The translations under genes were made by a program, and so were the position numbers. The notes beneath the pieces were generated by a model. That model saw only the letters and a list, made by a program, of their open reading frames with translations, did not search any database and was not told the origin of the DNA. From positions 1 through 33,303 of the forward strand of contig JANQOE010000029.1 in NCBI GenBank assembly GCA_028279245.1: 33,303 nucleotides of DNA, written 5' to 3'. The DNA is from Alphaproteobacteria bacterium (lineage in GTDB: Bacteria; Pseudomonadota; Alphaproteobacteria; UBA6615). Positions 7,411 through 15,848 of the stretch are shown piece by piece; the stretch's first letter is position 1, and every line of letters starts with the position of its first letter.

Positions 7411-8264
7411 CCTGGGTCTGGTTCGACGGCACCCTGGGTGCCGGCTACCAGCTTGGCCTCGAAATCACCGCCACGCTCTACGAACACCGCACCGATCACC
7501 AGCACCTCGCGATCTACGACACCAGGGAATTTGGCCGCGTGTTGGCGCTCGACGAGGTCATCCAGACCAGCGAGAGCGACGAGTTCATCTATCACGAGAT
7601 GATGGCCCACGTGCCGATCCTGGCCCACGGCGCGGTCGACGATGTGTGCATCATCGGCGGCGGCGACGGCGGCATGCTGCGCGAGGTCGTCAAGCATCCG
7701 TTGCAAAGGGCGACCATGGTCGAACTAGACCCGGCGGTCGTCGAGATGAGCCGCGAACACCTGCCGCGCCTCTCCGCCGGCGCTTTCGATCATCCGTGCA
7801 CCAACCTGTTGTTTGCCGACGGCGCGAAATACGTCGCCGAAACCGATGACCGCTTCGACGTCATCATCATCGATTCAACCGACCCGCTGGGCCCTGCCGA
7901 GATCCTGTTCAGCGAAGCATTTTACGCCGATTGCAAACGCTGCCTGAAGCCGGGCGGCATTCTCGTCACCCAGAACGGCGTGCCGATGACCCAGGCCGAG
8001 GAACTCACCACCTCGATGCGCCGCCTGCGCCGCCACTTCGCCGAGGTGTCATGCTACCTGGCGCCGGTCCCGACCTACTTCGGCGGTCATATGGCGTTCG
8101 GCTGGGCAACCGACCACGCCGCGCACCGCACCGTGTCTCTCCAAGCACTCACGGAACGGCACCGGGCGACCGAGCTCAACACCCGCTACTACAACCCGGC
8201 CATCCACCAGGCCGCATTCGCCCTGCCGAACAGCGTGCAGGCGCTAGTCAACGCCGGCGGATAA
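7407..8264 (+). CDS. speE: Spermidine synthase (polyamine aminopropyltransferase)
   Basis: The 285-aa protein transfers the aminopropyl group of decarboxylated AdoMet to putrescine, giving spermidine and methylthioadenosine. The N-terminal beta domain has the usual HQHLAIYDTREFGRVLALDEVIQ segment and the substrate-gate motif TSESDEFIYHEMMAHVP. The Rossmann-like domain carries IGGGDGGMLREV, VELDPAVVEM, FADGAKYV and the catalytic IIDSTDPLGPAE. All motifs are intact and the length is normal. It starts at the GTG at 7407, which overlaps the speD stop (GTGA); a much longer in-frame reading back to 6966 is a shadow of speD. Together the two genes give putrescine-to-spermidine conversion; no ornithine or arginine decarboxylase is in view. 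Confidence 0.95.
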   Translation: MTWVWFDGTLGAGYQLGLEITATLYEHRTDHQHLAIYDTREFGRVLALDEVIQTSESDEFIYHEMMAHVPILAHGAVDDVCIIGGGDGGMLREVVKHPLQRATMVELDPAVVEMSREHLPRLSAGAFDHPCTNLLFADGAKYVAETDDRFDVIIIDSTDPLGPAEILFSEAFYADCKRCLKPGGILVTQNGVPMTQAEELTTSMRRLRRHFAEVSCYLAPVPTYFGGHMAFGWATDHAAHRTVSLQALTERHRATELNTRYYNPAIHQAAFALPNSVQALVNAGG

Positions 8265-8277
8265 GCGCGGGGCGAAG

Positions 8278-8646
8278 ATGCGCTTCGTCAATCCGATACC
8301 GTTCGTCCGCGACGTCGCCGCATCAAAAGCCTTCTACACCTCGCTGCTGGGACTACGTGTCGTCGAGGACCACGGCCATTTCGTACGTTTCGAAACCGGC
8401 TTCGCCATCCACGACGGCACCCGCCTCGAACAGACCATCTGGGGGACATCGTCCGCGAACCCCAGCTACGGCCGCCGCAACGTCCTGCTCTATTTCGAGG
8501 AAGAGAATCTCGACGCGCTATTCGAACGCATCCACAGGCACGTCAAACTGATCCACCCGATCCAAACCCAGGACTGGGGCCAACGCGTCTTCCGCTTCTA
8601 CGACCCCGACGGCCACGTCATCGAAATCGGCGAACCGCAGAACTAG
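8278..8646 (+). CDS. Glyoxalase/bleomycin-resistance (VOC) fold protein
   Basis: The 122-aa, single-module VOC protein has the paired beta-alpha-beta-beta-beta pattern. FVRDVAASKAFYTSLLGLRV opens the first half and VFRFYDPDGHVIEIGEP ends the second, with the Glu near the end in the usual metal-ligand position. VOC proteins include glyoxalase I, dioxygenases and antibiotic-binding proteins, so only the fold can be given. It begins 13 bp after speE and is probably read through from that operon. Its TAG overlaps the stop of the converging exonuclease-CBS-DUF294 gene in the sequence CTAG (8643-8646), leaving no room for a terminator. Confidence 0.85.
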   Translation: MRFVNPIPFVRDVAASKAFYTSLLGLRVVEDHGHFVRFETGFAIHDGTRLEQTIWGTSSANPSYGRRNVLLYFEEENLDALFERIHRHVKLIHPIQTQDWGQRVFRFYDPDGHVIEIGEPQN

Positions 8647-10763
8647 CCGTGCAACGGCGTGCCGAGCAGGTTCGCCACTTCCGGCACTTGGTTTAACGCC
8701 CACCGGAGTTCCTGCCGCTGATGCGCCGTCAGTGATCCCGGCACAATCTTGTTCGACAACGGCACGCCGTCGCTCAAATCCTGCAACTGTTGCCGCAAAA
8801 CGGCGCCGAGGAACACCTTGTGCGCCTCGATCAGATTGTCATAGGTCCCGCTGTCGCTGTCCGTCGCCTGCTGCACCGCGCGCAGCCGTCCCGGCGTCGA
8901 CCGCGCGCGCACCTCGTGCCGCAACGCCAACACCCGCGCCGTCCCGAACAATGGCATGAGGCCCGACTGTTTCAGGTCGACCCGCCCTGACGACGCCTTC
9001 AGCCGGCCGAACATGCCGAGCGGACTGCGCACCTCCGCGGCGTTCAGCGCCAGATGCTGCAGGAACGTGCGCGACCCACTCGCCGCCTTGACCGCCGCGC
9101 GGTGCAGGTCGTCGGCCAACGCCGCGTCGCCATGCACCACCACCCCGTCGAAAAAGATGTCGGCGTTCAGGATGTCCTCACCCTTGCCCCGCCGCACCCA
9201 ATCGGCGACGGTCGCCCGCCACGCTGCAGCGGCCTGGCGCCACTCCGCGCGGGACGCCATGACGCCGCCCTTGCAGTAAACGACGCCGACCTCGTTCAAG
9301 ATATCGGCAACCCGCGTCCCAAGCTGCTCGAACCACTGATCCGCTTCGCCGCCCGCCGGTCCCTCGGTGAAGACAATCGCATTGTCCTGATCCATCGCCA
9401 GCAAGCTTTCGCCGCGGCCGCCGGAACCCAGCACGATCATCGCGTACGGCACCGGCGGCGCGCCCTTGCCTGCGTCCGCCATCTCCGCCTCAGCGATCTC
9501 ACAGGCTCGCCGCGTCAGCGCCCGCAGTTCCCGCGAGATGACGGCGGCGATGTCGCGCGGATCGACCTCATCCTCGACCAGCCCGCGCACCACCGTGGAC
9601 AACGCCGACCACACCTGTCCGAGCGTCGCCGCGCTTTCCGCCGCATCGATATTGTCGCCCAGCGCCACCGCCGACGCCGCGCGCTGCCGCAACAGGTCAC
9701 GCGCGCTCACCGCGCCGACTACCTCGCCGGCCGCGTCCGTGACGCCGAGATGCCGGAACCCCTGGGCTGACATGCAGCTCATTGCCCGGTAGACGAACTC
9801 GTCCTGGTCCAGCGCCACCAAGGGCCGTACCACATACTGATCCACCGGCCCGTCGAGCACCCCGGCCGTGCCGCCGGCAATCGCCCGCAACACGTCGCGC
9901 TCGGTCACGATGCCGTACGCCGCGGCGGTTGCATCCGGCGGCACGAACACGGAACTCACCTCCGCTTTCATCATTGCCGCCAACGCGTCGCCGAGCGTCG
10001 CATCGGCAGCAATCGTCACCGGCGGCGCCGCCATAATCTCCCGCAGCCGATGGCGGAACGGGTAGCTGTCGATGTGTGGCTGTTTCGATGGCTCCAACGC
10101 CGGTGCGGCCACGTCATGCCAACCGGCGCGCGTCTCATCCTCAAGTTGCGGCGCCACGCCGCGGCAGGCACGCTCGGCCTCCGCCAGCGTCATCACCCCG
10201 CGCGCCCGCAGCCGCGGCACCAGCGCCAGGAACATCCGCGCCGTCACCAACGCATCCCCCAGCGCCTGGTGGCGGCCCATCACGTCCACCCCCAGCCATG
10301 CCGCCGCGGTCTCCAACGCGTAGTCCGGCAGGTCCGGACTGAGCACCCGGACCAGGTGATGCACGTCGAGCGCCCGGGGTGCCTGCCATGCCAGCGACGC
10401 GCGTTCATGCTCCGCTTTCAGGATCGCCAGGTCGAAGCCGATCGACCAGCCGATGACGACCGCGCCACCGCTCCAGTCGACGAGGGCCGGCATCACCCCG
10501 GTGAAATCCGGCGCCCCCGATATGTCGGCATCGGTGATGCCGTGGATCTCCGTCGAAGTCGGCGGAATGCTGATCCCCGGGTCGACCAGCCGGTCGAACG
10601 CATCGGCATCGTCGACCTCGCCGTCCGCCAACCGCACCGCGCCGATCTGCAGGACCCGCGCAACCTTGGTGTCGAGGCCGGTCGTTTCCGTGTCCAACAC
10701 CACCGCCGGCAGGCACGCCAGCGGCAGCCCGGCGGGATCACGCTCCGGATTTCGAAACGTCAT
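8643..10763 (-). CDS. DnaQ-like exonuclease-CBS-DUF294 nucleotidyltransferase fusion
   Basis: The 706-aa cytoplasmic protein has four parts. Residues about 18-185 are a DEDDh 3'-5' exonuclease domain: D24 and E26 (LDTETTG), D111 (GWSIGFDLAIL) and H165/D170 (GRHQALGDALVTA) are all present. About 235-365 is a CBS pair, with ITERDVL-like and GAVSARDLL repeat ends. About 390-540 is the DUF294 putative nucleotidyltransferase domain with LGSGGRGESLLAMDQDNAIV, the GS...DxD signature of an active enzyme. The remainder is the DUF294 C-terminal helical domain. From memory, this family sits beside DUF4212/VC_2705 symporters in other proteobacteria, as here. It could modify a signalling or carrier protein in response to nucleotides bound by the CBS pair (inference). 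The start overlaps the upstream gene by 26 bp. Confidence 0.9.
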   Translation of the reverse strand: MTFRNPERDPAGLPLACLPAVVLDTETTGLDTKVARVLQIGAVRLADGEVDDADAFDRLVDPGISIPPTSTEIHGITDADISGAPDFTGVMPALVDWSGGAVVIGWSIGFDLAILKAEHERASLAWQAPRALDVHHLVRVLSPDLPDYALETAAAWLGVDVMGRHQALGDALVTARMFLALVPRLRARGVMTLAEAERACRGVAPQLEDETRAGWHDVAAPALEPSKQPHIDSYPFRHRLREIMAAPPVTIAADATLGDALAAMMKAEVSSVFVPPDATAAAYGIVTERDVLRAIAGGTAGVLDGPVDQYVVRPLVALDQDEFVYRAMSCMSAQGFRHLGVTDAAGEVVGAVSARDLLRQRAASAVALGDNIDAAESAATLGQVWSALSTVVRGLVEDEVDPRDIAAVISRELRALTRRACEIAEAEMADAGKGAPPVPYAMIVLGSGGRGESLLAMDQDNAIVFTEGPAGGEADQWFEQLGTRVADILNEVGVVYCKGGVMASRAEWRQAAAAWRATVADWVRRGKGEDILNADIFFDGVVVHGDAALADDLHRAAVKAASGSRTFLQHLALNAAEVRSPLGMFGRLKASSGRVDLKQSGLMPLFGTARVLALRHEVRARSTPGRLRAVQQATDSDSGTYDNLIEAHKVFLGAVLRQQLQDLSDGVPLSNKIVPGSLTAHQRQELRWALNQVPEVANLLGTPLHG

Positions 10764-11526
10764 CGGGACGGCTTAACGCACGTGGCGGATCGGCGGCCTT
10801 GTGCTGGGTCAACCCGGTTTGAATGCCCCAGTCGGTCATCACCGCATCAGCATCCAGCCGGTCGCTGAAGTCCACGCGGACCTCGCGCCACGCAAAGCGG
10901 ATCGAATTGAAGACAATCTGTTCGTCATGCGACTTGAGTTCCGGCGCGATTGGCGCCCATCGCACCAGTGCCGCCGGACTACGCGTGAAGTTCTCCCGCC
11001 GCAGCGCACCGAAACCCCAATCCGTATCGCGCAACCGGCTGGAAAAAGCTTCAATGCAATCGCGCGGCGCGAACTGCAGCGGCGCCGTCTCCGCATTTGC
11101 CGCAAGCGCCGCCTCGTAACAGCGCTGCGCCAACTTCGCCCGCTCTTCATCCGCCATCGAATGCCCGTGGGTCGCGTTCGCCACCGCAAAAATAGTCAGG
11201 TCGGACAGACAAGCCGCAAACACATGCTGCGTCGCCAGCTTGATGGAGTTCGAGAAGACTTTGTCTTCGAATACCGTTGGGTACCGGGTCCCCATGCGGG
11301 TCTTTAGATAGCCGTAAAGTGTCTTCTGCGCGATGAACGCGGACCGAGTCGATACGAAGTCACACAACACGGTGACACCATCGATCGGCCCACGATCGCG
11401 CCGCGGCACCAGCAGCCGTGACACGTCACGCCAGAGATTCCGGGCCTTTCCTAGATACTCACGCACCATCCCAGCCTGAAGGTGATCGTTCCGGTCCCCT
11501 CGCACCGGACCAATCCGGTTGCGCAT
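10738..11526 (-). CDS. Conserved protein of unknown function upstream of the DUF294 gene
   Basis: From the ATG at 11526 it has 262 aa; a TTG at 11586 would extend it into the divergent gene, so the shorter form is preferred. I recognise no domain. There is no signal peptide or membrane helix. The sequence is mixed helical, with a basic N-terminus (MRNRIGPVRGDRND), an aromatic-rich central part (TLYGYLKTRMGTRYPTVFEDKVF) and a Trp-containing C-terminal half (RWAPIAPELKSHDEQIVFNSIRFAWREV). Its 3' end overlaps the start of the exonuclease-CBS-DUF294 gene by 26 bp, so the two are co-transcribed and likely function together. The start region faces the DUF4212 gene across 74 bp, which probably holds both promoters. 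Confidence 0.7.
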   Translation of the reverse strand: MRNRIGPVRGDRNDHLQAGMVREYLGKARNLWRDVSRLLVPRRDRGPIDGVTVLCDFVSTRSAFIAQKTLYGYLKTRMGTRYPTVFEDKVFSNSIKLATQHVFAACLSDLTIFAVANATHGHSMADEERAKLAQRCYEAALAANAETAPLQFAPRDCIEAFSSRLRDTDWGFGALRRENFTRSPAALVRWAPIAPELKSHDEQIVFNSIRFAWREVRVDFSDRLDADAVMTDWGIQTGLTQHKAADPPRALSRPDDVSKSGA

Positions 11527-11600
11527 CTCAAAAAGCTGTGAGCTAATGTAGTCATAAAAGCGTAATAGCGCGATACATGGGATCAAGTGAGGAACAGTTG

Positions 11601-11870
11601 ATGCCAGAACCTACTGAAGAGACACGAAGGAAACACTGGGGAAAGACAAAGAATCTCACAATTGTCGTTCTCGTTATTTGGGCAGTATTCGCGTTTATTC
11701 TACCGTGGAACGCGAAAGGCCTGAATGAACTCTCCTTCTTAGGGTTCCCCCTTGGTTATTACTTCACCGTCCAGGGCTCGTTGATCGTCTTTGTTCTGCT
11801 GATTTTCTTCCAGAATTGGCGTCAGGACTCGATCGACGACGAGTTCGGCGTATCCGAAGAAGAGAAGTAG
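11601..11870 (+). CDS. DUF4212 small subunit of a sodium/solute symporter
   Basis: The 89-aa membrane protein has two helices (about residues 22-42 and 58-78) separated by a short loop. TRRKHWGKTKNLT precedes helix 1 and the acidic tail (SIDDEFGVSEEEK) follows FFQNWRQD, as in the DUF4212 family. Members are encoded directly before VC_2705-type symporters and are thought to be their small partner subunit. The start at 11601 is chosen because GAGGAA lies 6 nt upstream; the ATG at 11577 has no such site. The symporter starts 10 bp downstream. Confidence 0.9.
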   Translation: MPEPTEETRRKHWGKTKNLTIVVLVIWAVFAFILPWNAKGLNELSFLGFPLGYYFTVQGSLIVFVLLIFFQNWRQDSIDDEFGVSEEEK

Positions 11871-11880
11871 GGGGCGCACA

Positions 11881-13683
11881 ATGAACGGACGTTTCATCGA
11901 CAATCTCGGCCGCGTGTACTTCCTCTACACCGGCGGCTTCGTCGTTTTCATTCTGATCATGGCCATCCTCGAGCAGCTCGGGATGAGCGCAGCGACGATC
12001 GGTATTCTCTTCGTTAGTTTCACCATCGCGATCTACGCCATCATCGGCTACCTGTCGCGCACCATGCAGGTGGACGCCTACTACGTCGCCGGTCGGGAGG
12101 TCCCGGCGTTGTACAACGGCATGGCCACCGCGGCGGACTGGATGTCCGGCGCGTCCTTCGTGGCGTTGGCGGGCGGCATCTACTTCGGTGGCTATCCCTA
12201 TCTCGGCTTCGTCGTTGGCTGGACCGGCGGTTACGTGCTGGTCAACTCGCTGATGGCGCCCTACCTGCGCAAGTTCGGTTGCTACACGGTGCCCGACTTC
12301 ATTGCGACACGATACGGCGGCAACGCCGCGCGCTTGGTCGCGGTGATCATCTTGGTGGTCGCGTCCTTCACTTATGTGACGGCCCAAATCAACGCGTCCG
12401 GTACGATCGCCGCCCGCGCCCTGCAGATCCCGTTTGAGTTCGGTGTTTGGTTCGGCCTGGCCGGCATTCTGTTGTGCTCGATGCTCGGCGGCATGCGCGC
12501 GGTGACCTGGACCCAGGTGGCCCAGTACATCGTGCTGATCATTGCCTATCTGGTGCCGGTGATCTGGATGTCGAACAAGCAAGACTTCGGCATCATCCCG
12601 CACTTCTCCTACGGCGATGCAGTGCAACGTATTCAGGAACTCGAGCCGCTTGTCGGCCTGGGGACTGCCGCCACCGAGTCCTTTGGCCGGCTGAGTATCC
12701 TCACAACACCGCACAACGATCCCACCGGCGGCATGGACAGTTGGCGTTTCGTTACGCTGGCGTTGTGCATGATGGCCGGCACAGCGTCGTTGCCGCACAT
12801 CCTGATGCGCTACTTCACGACACCGTCGGTGCGGCAGGCCCGCAAGTCGGTGGCCTGGTCGCTGCTGTTCATCTTCCTGCTGTATTTCACCGCGCCGGCC
12901 CTGGCCACGCTGACGAAACTGCAGCTGCTCGATCCGAACTTGGCAACAGCGGTCATCGGCAAGTCGTTCGAAGAGGTATCCAACCTCGCCTGGATCCAGA
13001 ACTGGGCGAACGTCGGCATGCTGGCGATCTCCGACAGCAACGCCGACGGTATCCTGCAGCTGAACGAATTCTTCATGCGGCCGGACATCGTCGTGTTGGC
13101 AACGCCGGAAATCGCCGGGCTGCCGTTTGTCATCTCCGGGTTGGTAGCGGCCGGCGGCATGGCGGCAGCGATGTCGACCGCCGACGGTCTGCTGTTGGCC
13201 ATCGCCAACGCCCTCAGCCACGATCTGTACTACAAGATCATCGATCCGAAGGCCGACACCAAGCACCGGCTGATTGTCGCCCGTGTCCTGCTGATCGGCA
13301 TCGGCGCAGCAGCCGCGTTGGTCGCCTCGCTGCAGCTCACCGGCATCCTCGGCGCGGTGGCCTGGGCGTTCTGCTTCGCCTGCTCCGGCTTGTTCTTCCC
13401 GCTGGTCCTGGGGATCTGGTGGAAACGGGCCAACCGGCAGGGTGCGTTGGCCGGCATGATCATCGGCTTCCTCGCCGGCACCTTCTATCTGTACTACGTG
13501 CGCACCGGTGGCACGCCGATCCTCGGCCTGGATCATCTCCGCTTCGGTATCGTCGGCATGGCCTTCAGCCTCGTCTCCATGGTTGCAGTCAGTCTGTTGA
13601 CGGAAGAGCCCGATGCTGAAACACAGGCGATGGTCGACGAGGTCCGGATCCCGTCAGGGAAGATGGTCATCGAGGCCCACTAG
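11881..13683 (+). CDS. VC_2705-type sodium/solute (acetate-like) symporter
   Basis: The 600-aa inner-membrane protein of the solute:sodium symporter family has about 13-14 helices. Family signatures include the GREVPALYNGMATAADWMSGASFV segment after the second helix, and GGMAAAMSTADGLLLAIANALSHDLY near 420-442, the segment that corresponds to the sodium-site helix in ActP/PutP relatives. It probably imports a small organic acid such as acetate with sodium; substrate is inferred from relatives only. A hydrophilic loop contains DSNADGILQLNE at residues 385-396, an exact EF-hand-type calcium-loop pattern. It forms an operon with the DUF4212 gene and ends 22 bp before a strong terminator. Confidence 0.92.
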   Translation: MNGRFIDNLGRVYFLYTGGFVVFILIMAILEQLGMSAATIGILFVSFTIAIYAIIGYLSRTMQVDAYYVAGREVPALYNGMATAADWMSGASFVALAGGIYFGGYPYLGFVVGWTGGYVLVNSLMAPYLRKFGCYTVPDFIATRYGGNAARLVAVIILVVASFTYVTAQINASGTIAARALQIPFEFGVWFGLAGILLCSMLGGMRAVTWTQVAQYIVLIIAYLVPVIWMSNKQDFGIIPHFSYGDAVQRIQELEPLVGLGTAATESFGRLSILTTPHNDPTGGMDSWRFVTLALCMMAGTASLPHILMRYFTTPSVRQARKSVAWSLLFIFLLYFTAPALATLTKLQLLDPNLATAVIGKSFEEVSNLAWIQNWANVGMLAISDSNADGILQLNEFFMRPDIVVLATPEIAGLPFVISGLVAAGGMAAAMSTADGLLLAIANALSHDLYYKIIDPKADTKHRLIVARVLLIGIGAAAALVASLQLTGILGAVAWAFCFACSGLFFPLVLGIWWKRANRQGALAGMIIGFLAGTFYLYYVRTGGTPILGLDHLRFGIVGMAFSLVSMVAVSLLTEEPDAETQAMVDEVRIPSGKMVIEAH

Positions 13684-13705
13684 CACCCGCGCCATGCGGA
13701 CCAAC

Positions 13706-13733
13706 AAAGGGCGGGAGCAATCCCGCCCTTTTT
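13706..13733 (+). terminator. Intrinsic terminator after the symporter
   Basis: A perfect 11-bp stem (AAAGGGCGGGA / TCCCGCCCTTT) closes a GCAA tetraloop at 13717-13720 and ends in a T-run (13729-13733). The A-run opposite the T-run makes it potentially active on both strands. It lies 22 bp after the symporter stop and only about 12 bp before the ribosome-binding site of the next gene. Confidence 0.92.
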
Positions 13734-13756
13734 CTGTCGGGAGACGGAGCTGACCG

Positions 13757-14113
13757 ATGGATAACCCGCTGTCGATCTTCCCCATCTGGGTCGTAGCGAT
13801 CGACTACGTGCTCGGCACGATCATGTGGACGTTGATCGGCCGCACCGCCATGAACGTCTTCCTGCCGGTGGACTCCAGCTTCTTCTTCATGCGCTTCTTT
13901 GTGCGCGTCACCCAGCCGCTGGTCCAGCTGTTCAAACCGATCACCCCCAAGTTCCTGCTCGAACCGCTGGTGCCGCTCTACATCGCCTGGTTCATCTTCA
14001 TGTTCCGCTTCTACCTGATGCCCTGGCTGCTCGGTTATTCGGTGATGGGCATGCTCTCCTTCCCCCTGGAAGGCGAAATCACCCGCGCCCTCTACGAGAT
14101 GTTCTACCGCTAG
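13757..14113 (+). CDS. Small membrane protein downstream of the symporter
   Basis: The 118-aa protein starts at the ATG at 13757 with GGAG 7 nt upstream. There are about two to three hydrophobic segments: residues 8-28 (FPIWVVAIDYVLGTIMWTLI) and 71-100 (LVPLYIAWFIFMFRFYLMPW onward), separated by an amphipathic stretch containing VRVTQPLVQLFKPITPKFL, which recalls the YggT layout of paired helices. I cannot assign a function. It lies just beyond the symporter terminator, so it depends on read-through or on a promoter overlapping the hairpin. It converges on the TPP enzyme gene across 25 bp. Confidence 0.75.
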   Translation: MDNPLSIFPIWVVAIDYVLGTIMWTLIGRTAMNVFLPVDSSFFFMRFFVRVTQPLVQLFKPITPKFLLEPLVPLYIAWFIFMFRFYLMPWLLGYSVMGMLSFPLEGEITRALYEMFYR

Positions 14114-14138
14114 GGGATCGTCGCTTGAGGCCGGGACT

Positions 14139-15824
14139 CTAGGCTTTCTTCCCCTTGGACTTCGCCCGCAACGCCGTCAGGGTCGTCTGCGTGCTGATCG
14201 CTTCCTGATCGAGCCGCATTTCGATCACCGCCGCGGTGCCACTGGCGAGCGACCGGCTCACCGCGTCGGGAAACGCGTCAGCGGTTTCGACCCGCTCCGT
14301 ATGGGCGCCGAACGAGGCGCCCCAGGCGACAAAGTCGGGATTGGCCAACTCCGTACCGATGACCCGGCCCGGATACTCCCGTTCCTGATGCATGCGGATC
14401 GTTCCGTACATGCCGTTGTTGACCACGACGATGATTGGGTTCAGCCCGTATTGCATGGCAGTCGCCAGCTCCTGCCCGGTCATCAGCGATCCGCCGTCAC
14501 CGACAAAGGCCAGGGCCGGTGTCTCCGGTTGCGCCACTTTGGCCGCGACCGCTGCCGGCACCGCATAGCCCATCGCCCCATTGGTCGGCCCCAACTGGGT
14601 GCGGAACCGCCGGAACTGGTGGAACCGGCCGACCCAGCCGGCGAAGTTGCCCGCGTCATTGGTGATGATTGCGTCCGGCGGCAGCACGTCCCGCAGCGAC
14701 AGGATGGCCGCGCCCATGTCCAGCCGCCCCGGACATTCGCCCGGTTCCATCCAGGCCAGATAGTCTTCCCGTCCCGCCCGCGCCCAATCGAGCCACTTGT
14801 GCCCGTCGACCGGCTTCATGGTCCGGGCCGCCGCCGCGAACTGACTGACCCCGGCGTTGATTGCCAGATCCGGTTCGTAAACCCGGCCGAACTCTGTCGG
14901 GTCGGCATGCACATGCACGAAGGTCTGCGCCGGCCGTGGCAGCTCGAGCAGCGTGTAGCCCTGGCTGGTGATCTCACCGAGCCGGCAACCGATGGCGATG
15001 ACCAGATCGGCATCGGCGATCCGCTGACGCAGGTTCGCGTTGGCGCCGACGCCCAGGTCGCCGATATAGTTCGGGTTGGCGTTGTCGAGCAGGTCCTGGC
15101 ACCGAAAGGACACGCAGGTCGGCAAGCCGTTGCTATCGATAAACGCCCGTAGGTCGGCGCAGGCATCCGCTGTCCATCCGCCACCGCCGACAATTGCCAC
15201 CGGCTGCGACGCCGCCCGCAACCGCTCGCGTAGCGCCGCCATATCCTGTTCGCTGGGATGCGGCCGCACCGCACGATAATGGCCGGTGTCCGCGACACGC
15301 ACTTTCTCCGCCAGCACATCCTCCGGGAGCGCCAGCACCACCGGCCCCGGACGCCCGGACATCGCCACCTGAAACGCCCGGTTCAACGCTTCCGGCAGCT
15401 TCTCCGCCTGGTTGACTTGCGTGACCCATTTGGCCAACGGCGCAAACATCTGCCGATACTCGACTTCCTGGAACGCCTCGCGTCCAGCGAACGGACGCGG
15501 CACCTGGCCGATCAGCAAGACCATCGGCGTGCTGTCCTGGAAGGCCGTATGCACGGCGATCGACGCGTTGCACGCCCCGGGCCCGCGGGTCACCAGCGCC
15601 ACCCCCGGCCGCCCCGTCAGCTTGCCATAAGCTTCCGCCATGAAGCCGGCGCCACCCTCATGCCGGCAGATGATGAAGCGCAGCTCGTCCTTCACCGCGT
15701 AAAGCGCGTCGAGGACAGGCAGATAGCTCTCACCCGGCACGCCGAACGCGACTTTGACGCCATGGTTGATCAGTGCATCGACAAGAATGCGGCCCCCTGG
15801 CCGCAGGCGCAGGGGTTTACTCAT
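14139..15824 (-). CDS. Thiamine pyrophosphate enzyme, acetolactate synthase large-subunit-like
   Basis: The 561-aa cytoplasmic protein has the three domains of the POX/ALS family. The N-terminal pyrimidine-binding domain has the activating glutamate E56 in CRHEGGAGFMAEAYGK and TRGPGACNASIAVHTA. The central Rossmann-like domain begins near residue 195 (QPVAIVGGGGW). The C-terminal PP-binding domain has FVGDGGSLM ... IIVVVNNGMYG, the GDG-x(~27)-NN magnesium/TPP motif. It may be an acetolactate synthase or a related decarboxylase/carboligase; no small subunit (ilvN) or other branched-chain gene is near, so a catabolic or specialised role is as likely. The membrane-protein gene upstream ends 24 bp before its start, so the pair is probably an operon. 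Confidence 0.88.
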   Translation of the reverse strand: MSKPLRLRPGGRILVDALINHGVKVAFGVPGESYLPVLDALYAVKDELRFIICRHEGGAGFMAEAYGKLTGRPGVALVTRGPGACNASIAVHTAFQDSTPMVLLIGQVPRPFAGREAFQEVEYRQMFAPLAKWVTQVNQAEKLPEALNRAFQVAMSGRPGPVVLALPEDVLAEKVRVADTGHYRAVRPHPSEQDMAALRERLRAASQPVAIVGGGGWTADACADLRAFIDSNGLPTCVSFRCQDLLDNANPNYIGDLGVGANANLRQRIADADLVIAIGCRLGEITSQGYTLLELPRPAQTFVHVHADPTEFGRVYEPDLAINAGVSQFAAAARTMKPVDGHKWLDWARAGREDYLAWMEPGECPGRLDMGAAILSLRDVLPPDAIITNDAGNFAGWVGRFHQFRRFRTQLGPTNGAMGYAVPAAVAAKVAQPETPALAFVGDGGSLMTGQELATAMQYGLNPIIVVVNNGMYGTIRMHQEREYPGRVIGTELANPDFVAWGASFGAHTERVETADAFPDAVSRSLASGTAAVIEMRLDQEAISTQTTLTALRAKSKGKKA

Positions 15825-15848
15825 CGGTCAGCCTACGTTGGAGGAATC

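Noticed and set aside
11764..13536. A 590-codon open frame antisense to the symporter
   Set aside because: It is rich in Asp, Gly, His, Arg and Gln and has no known motif, the usual shadow of a GC-rich gene with strong third-position bias. The sense frame has clear membrane helices and SSS family motifs.
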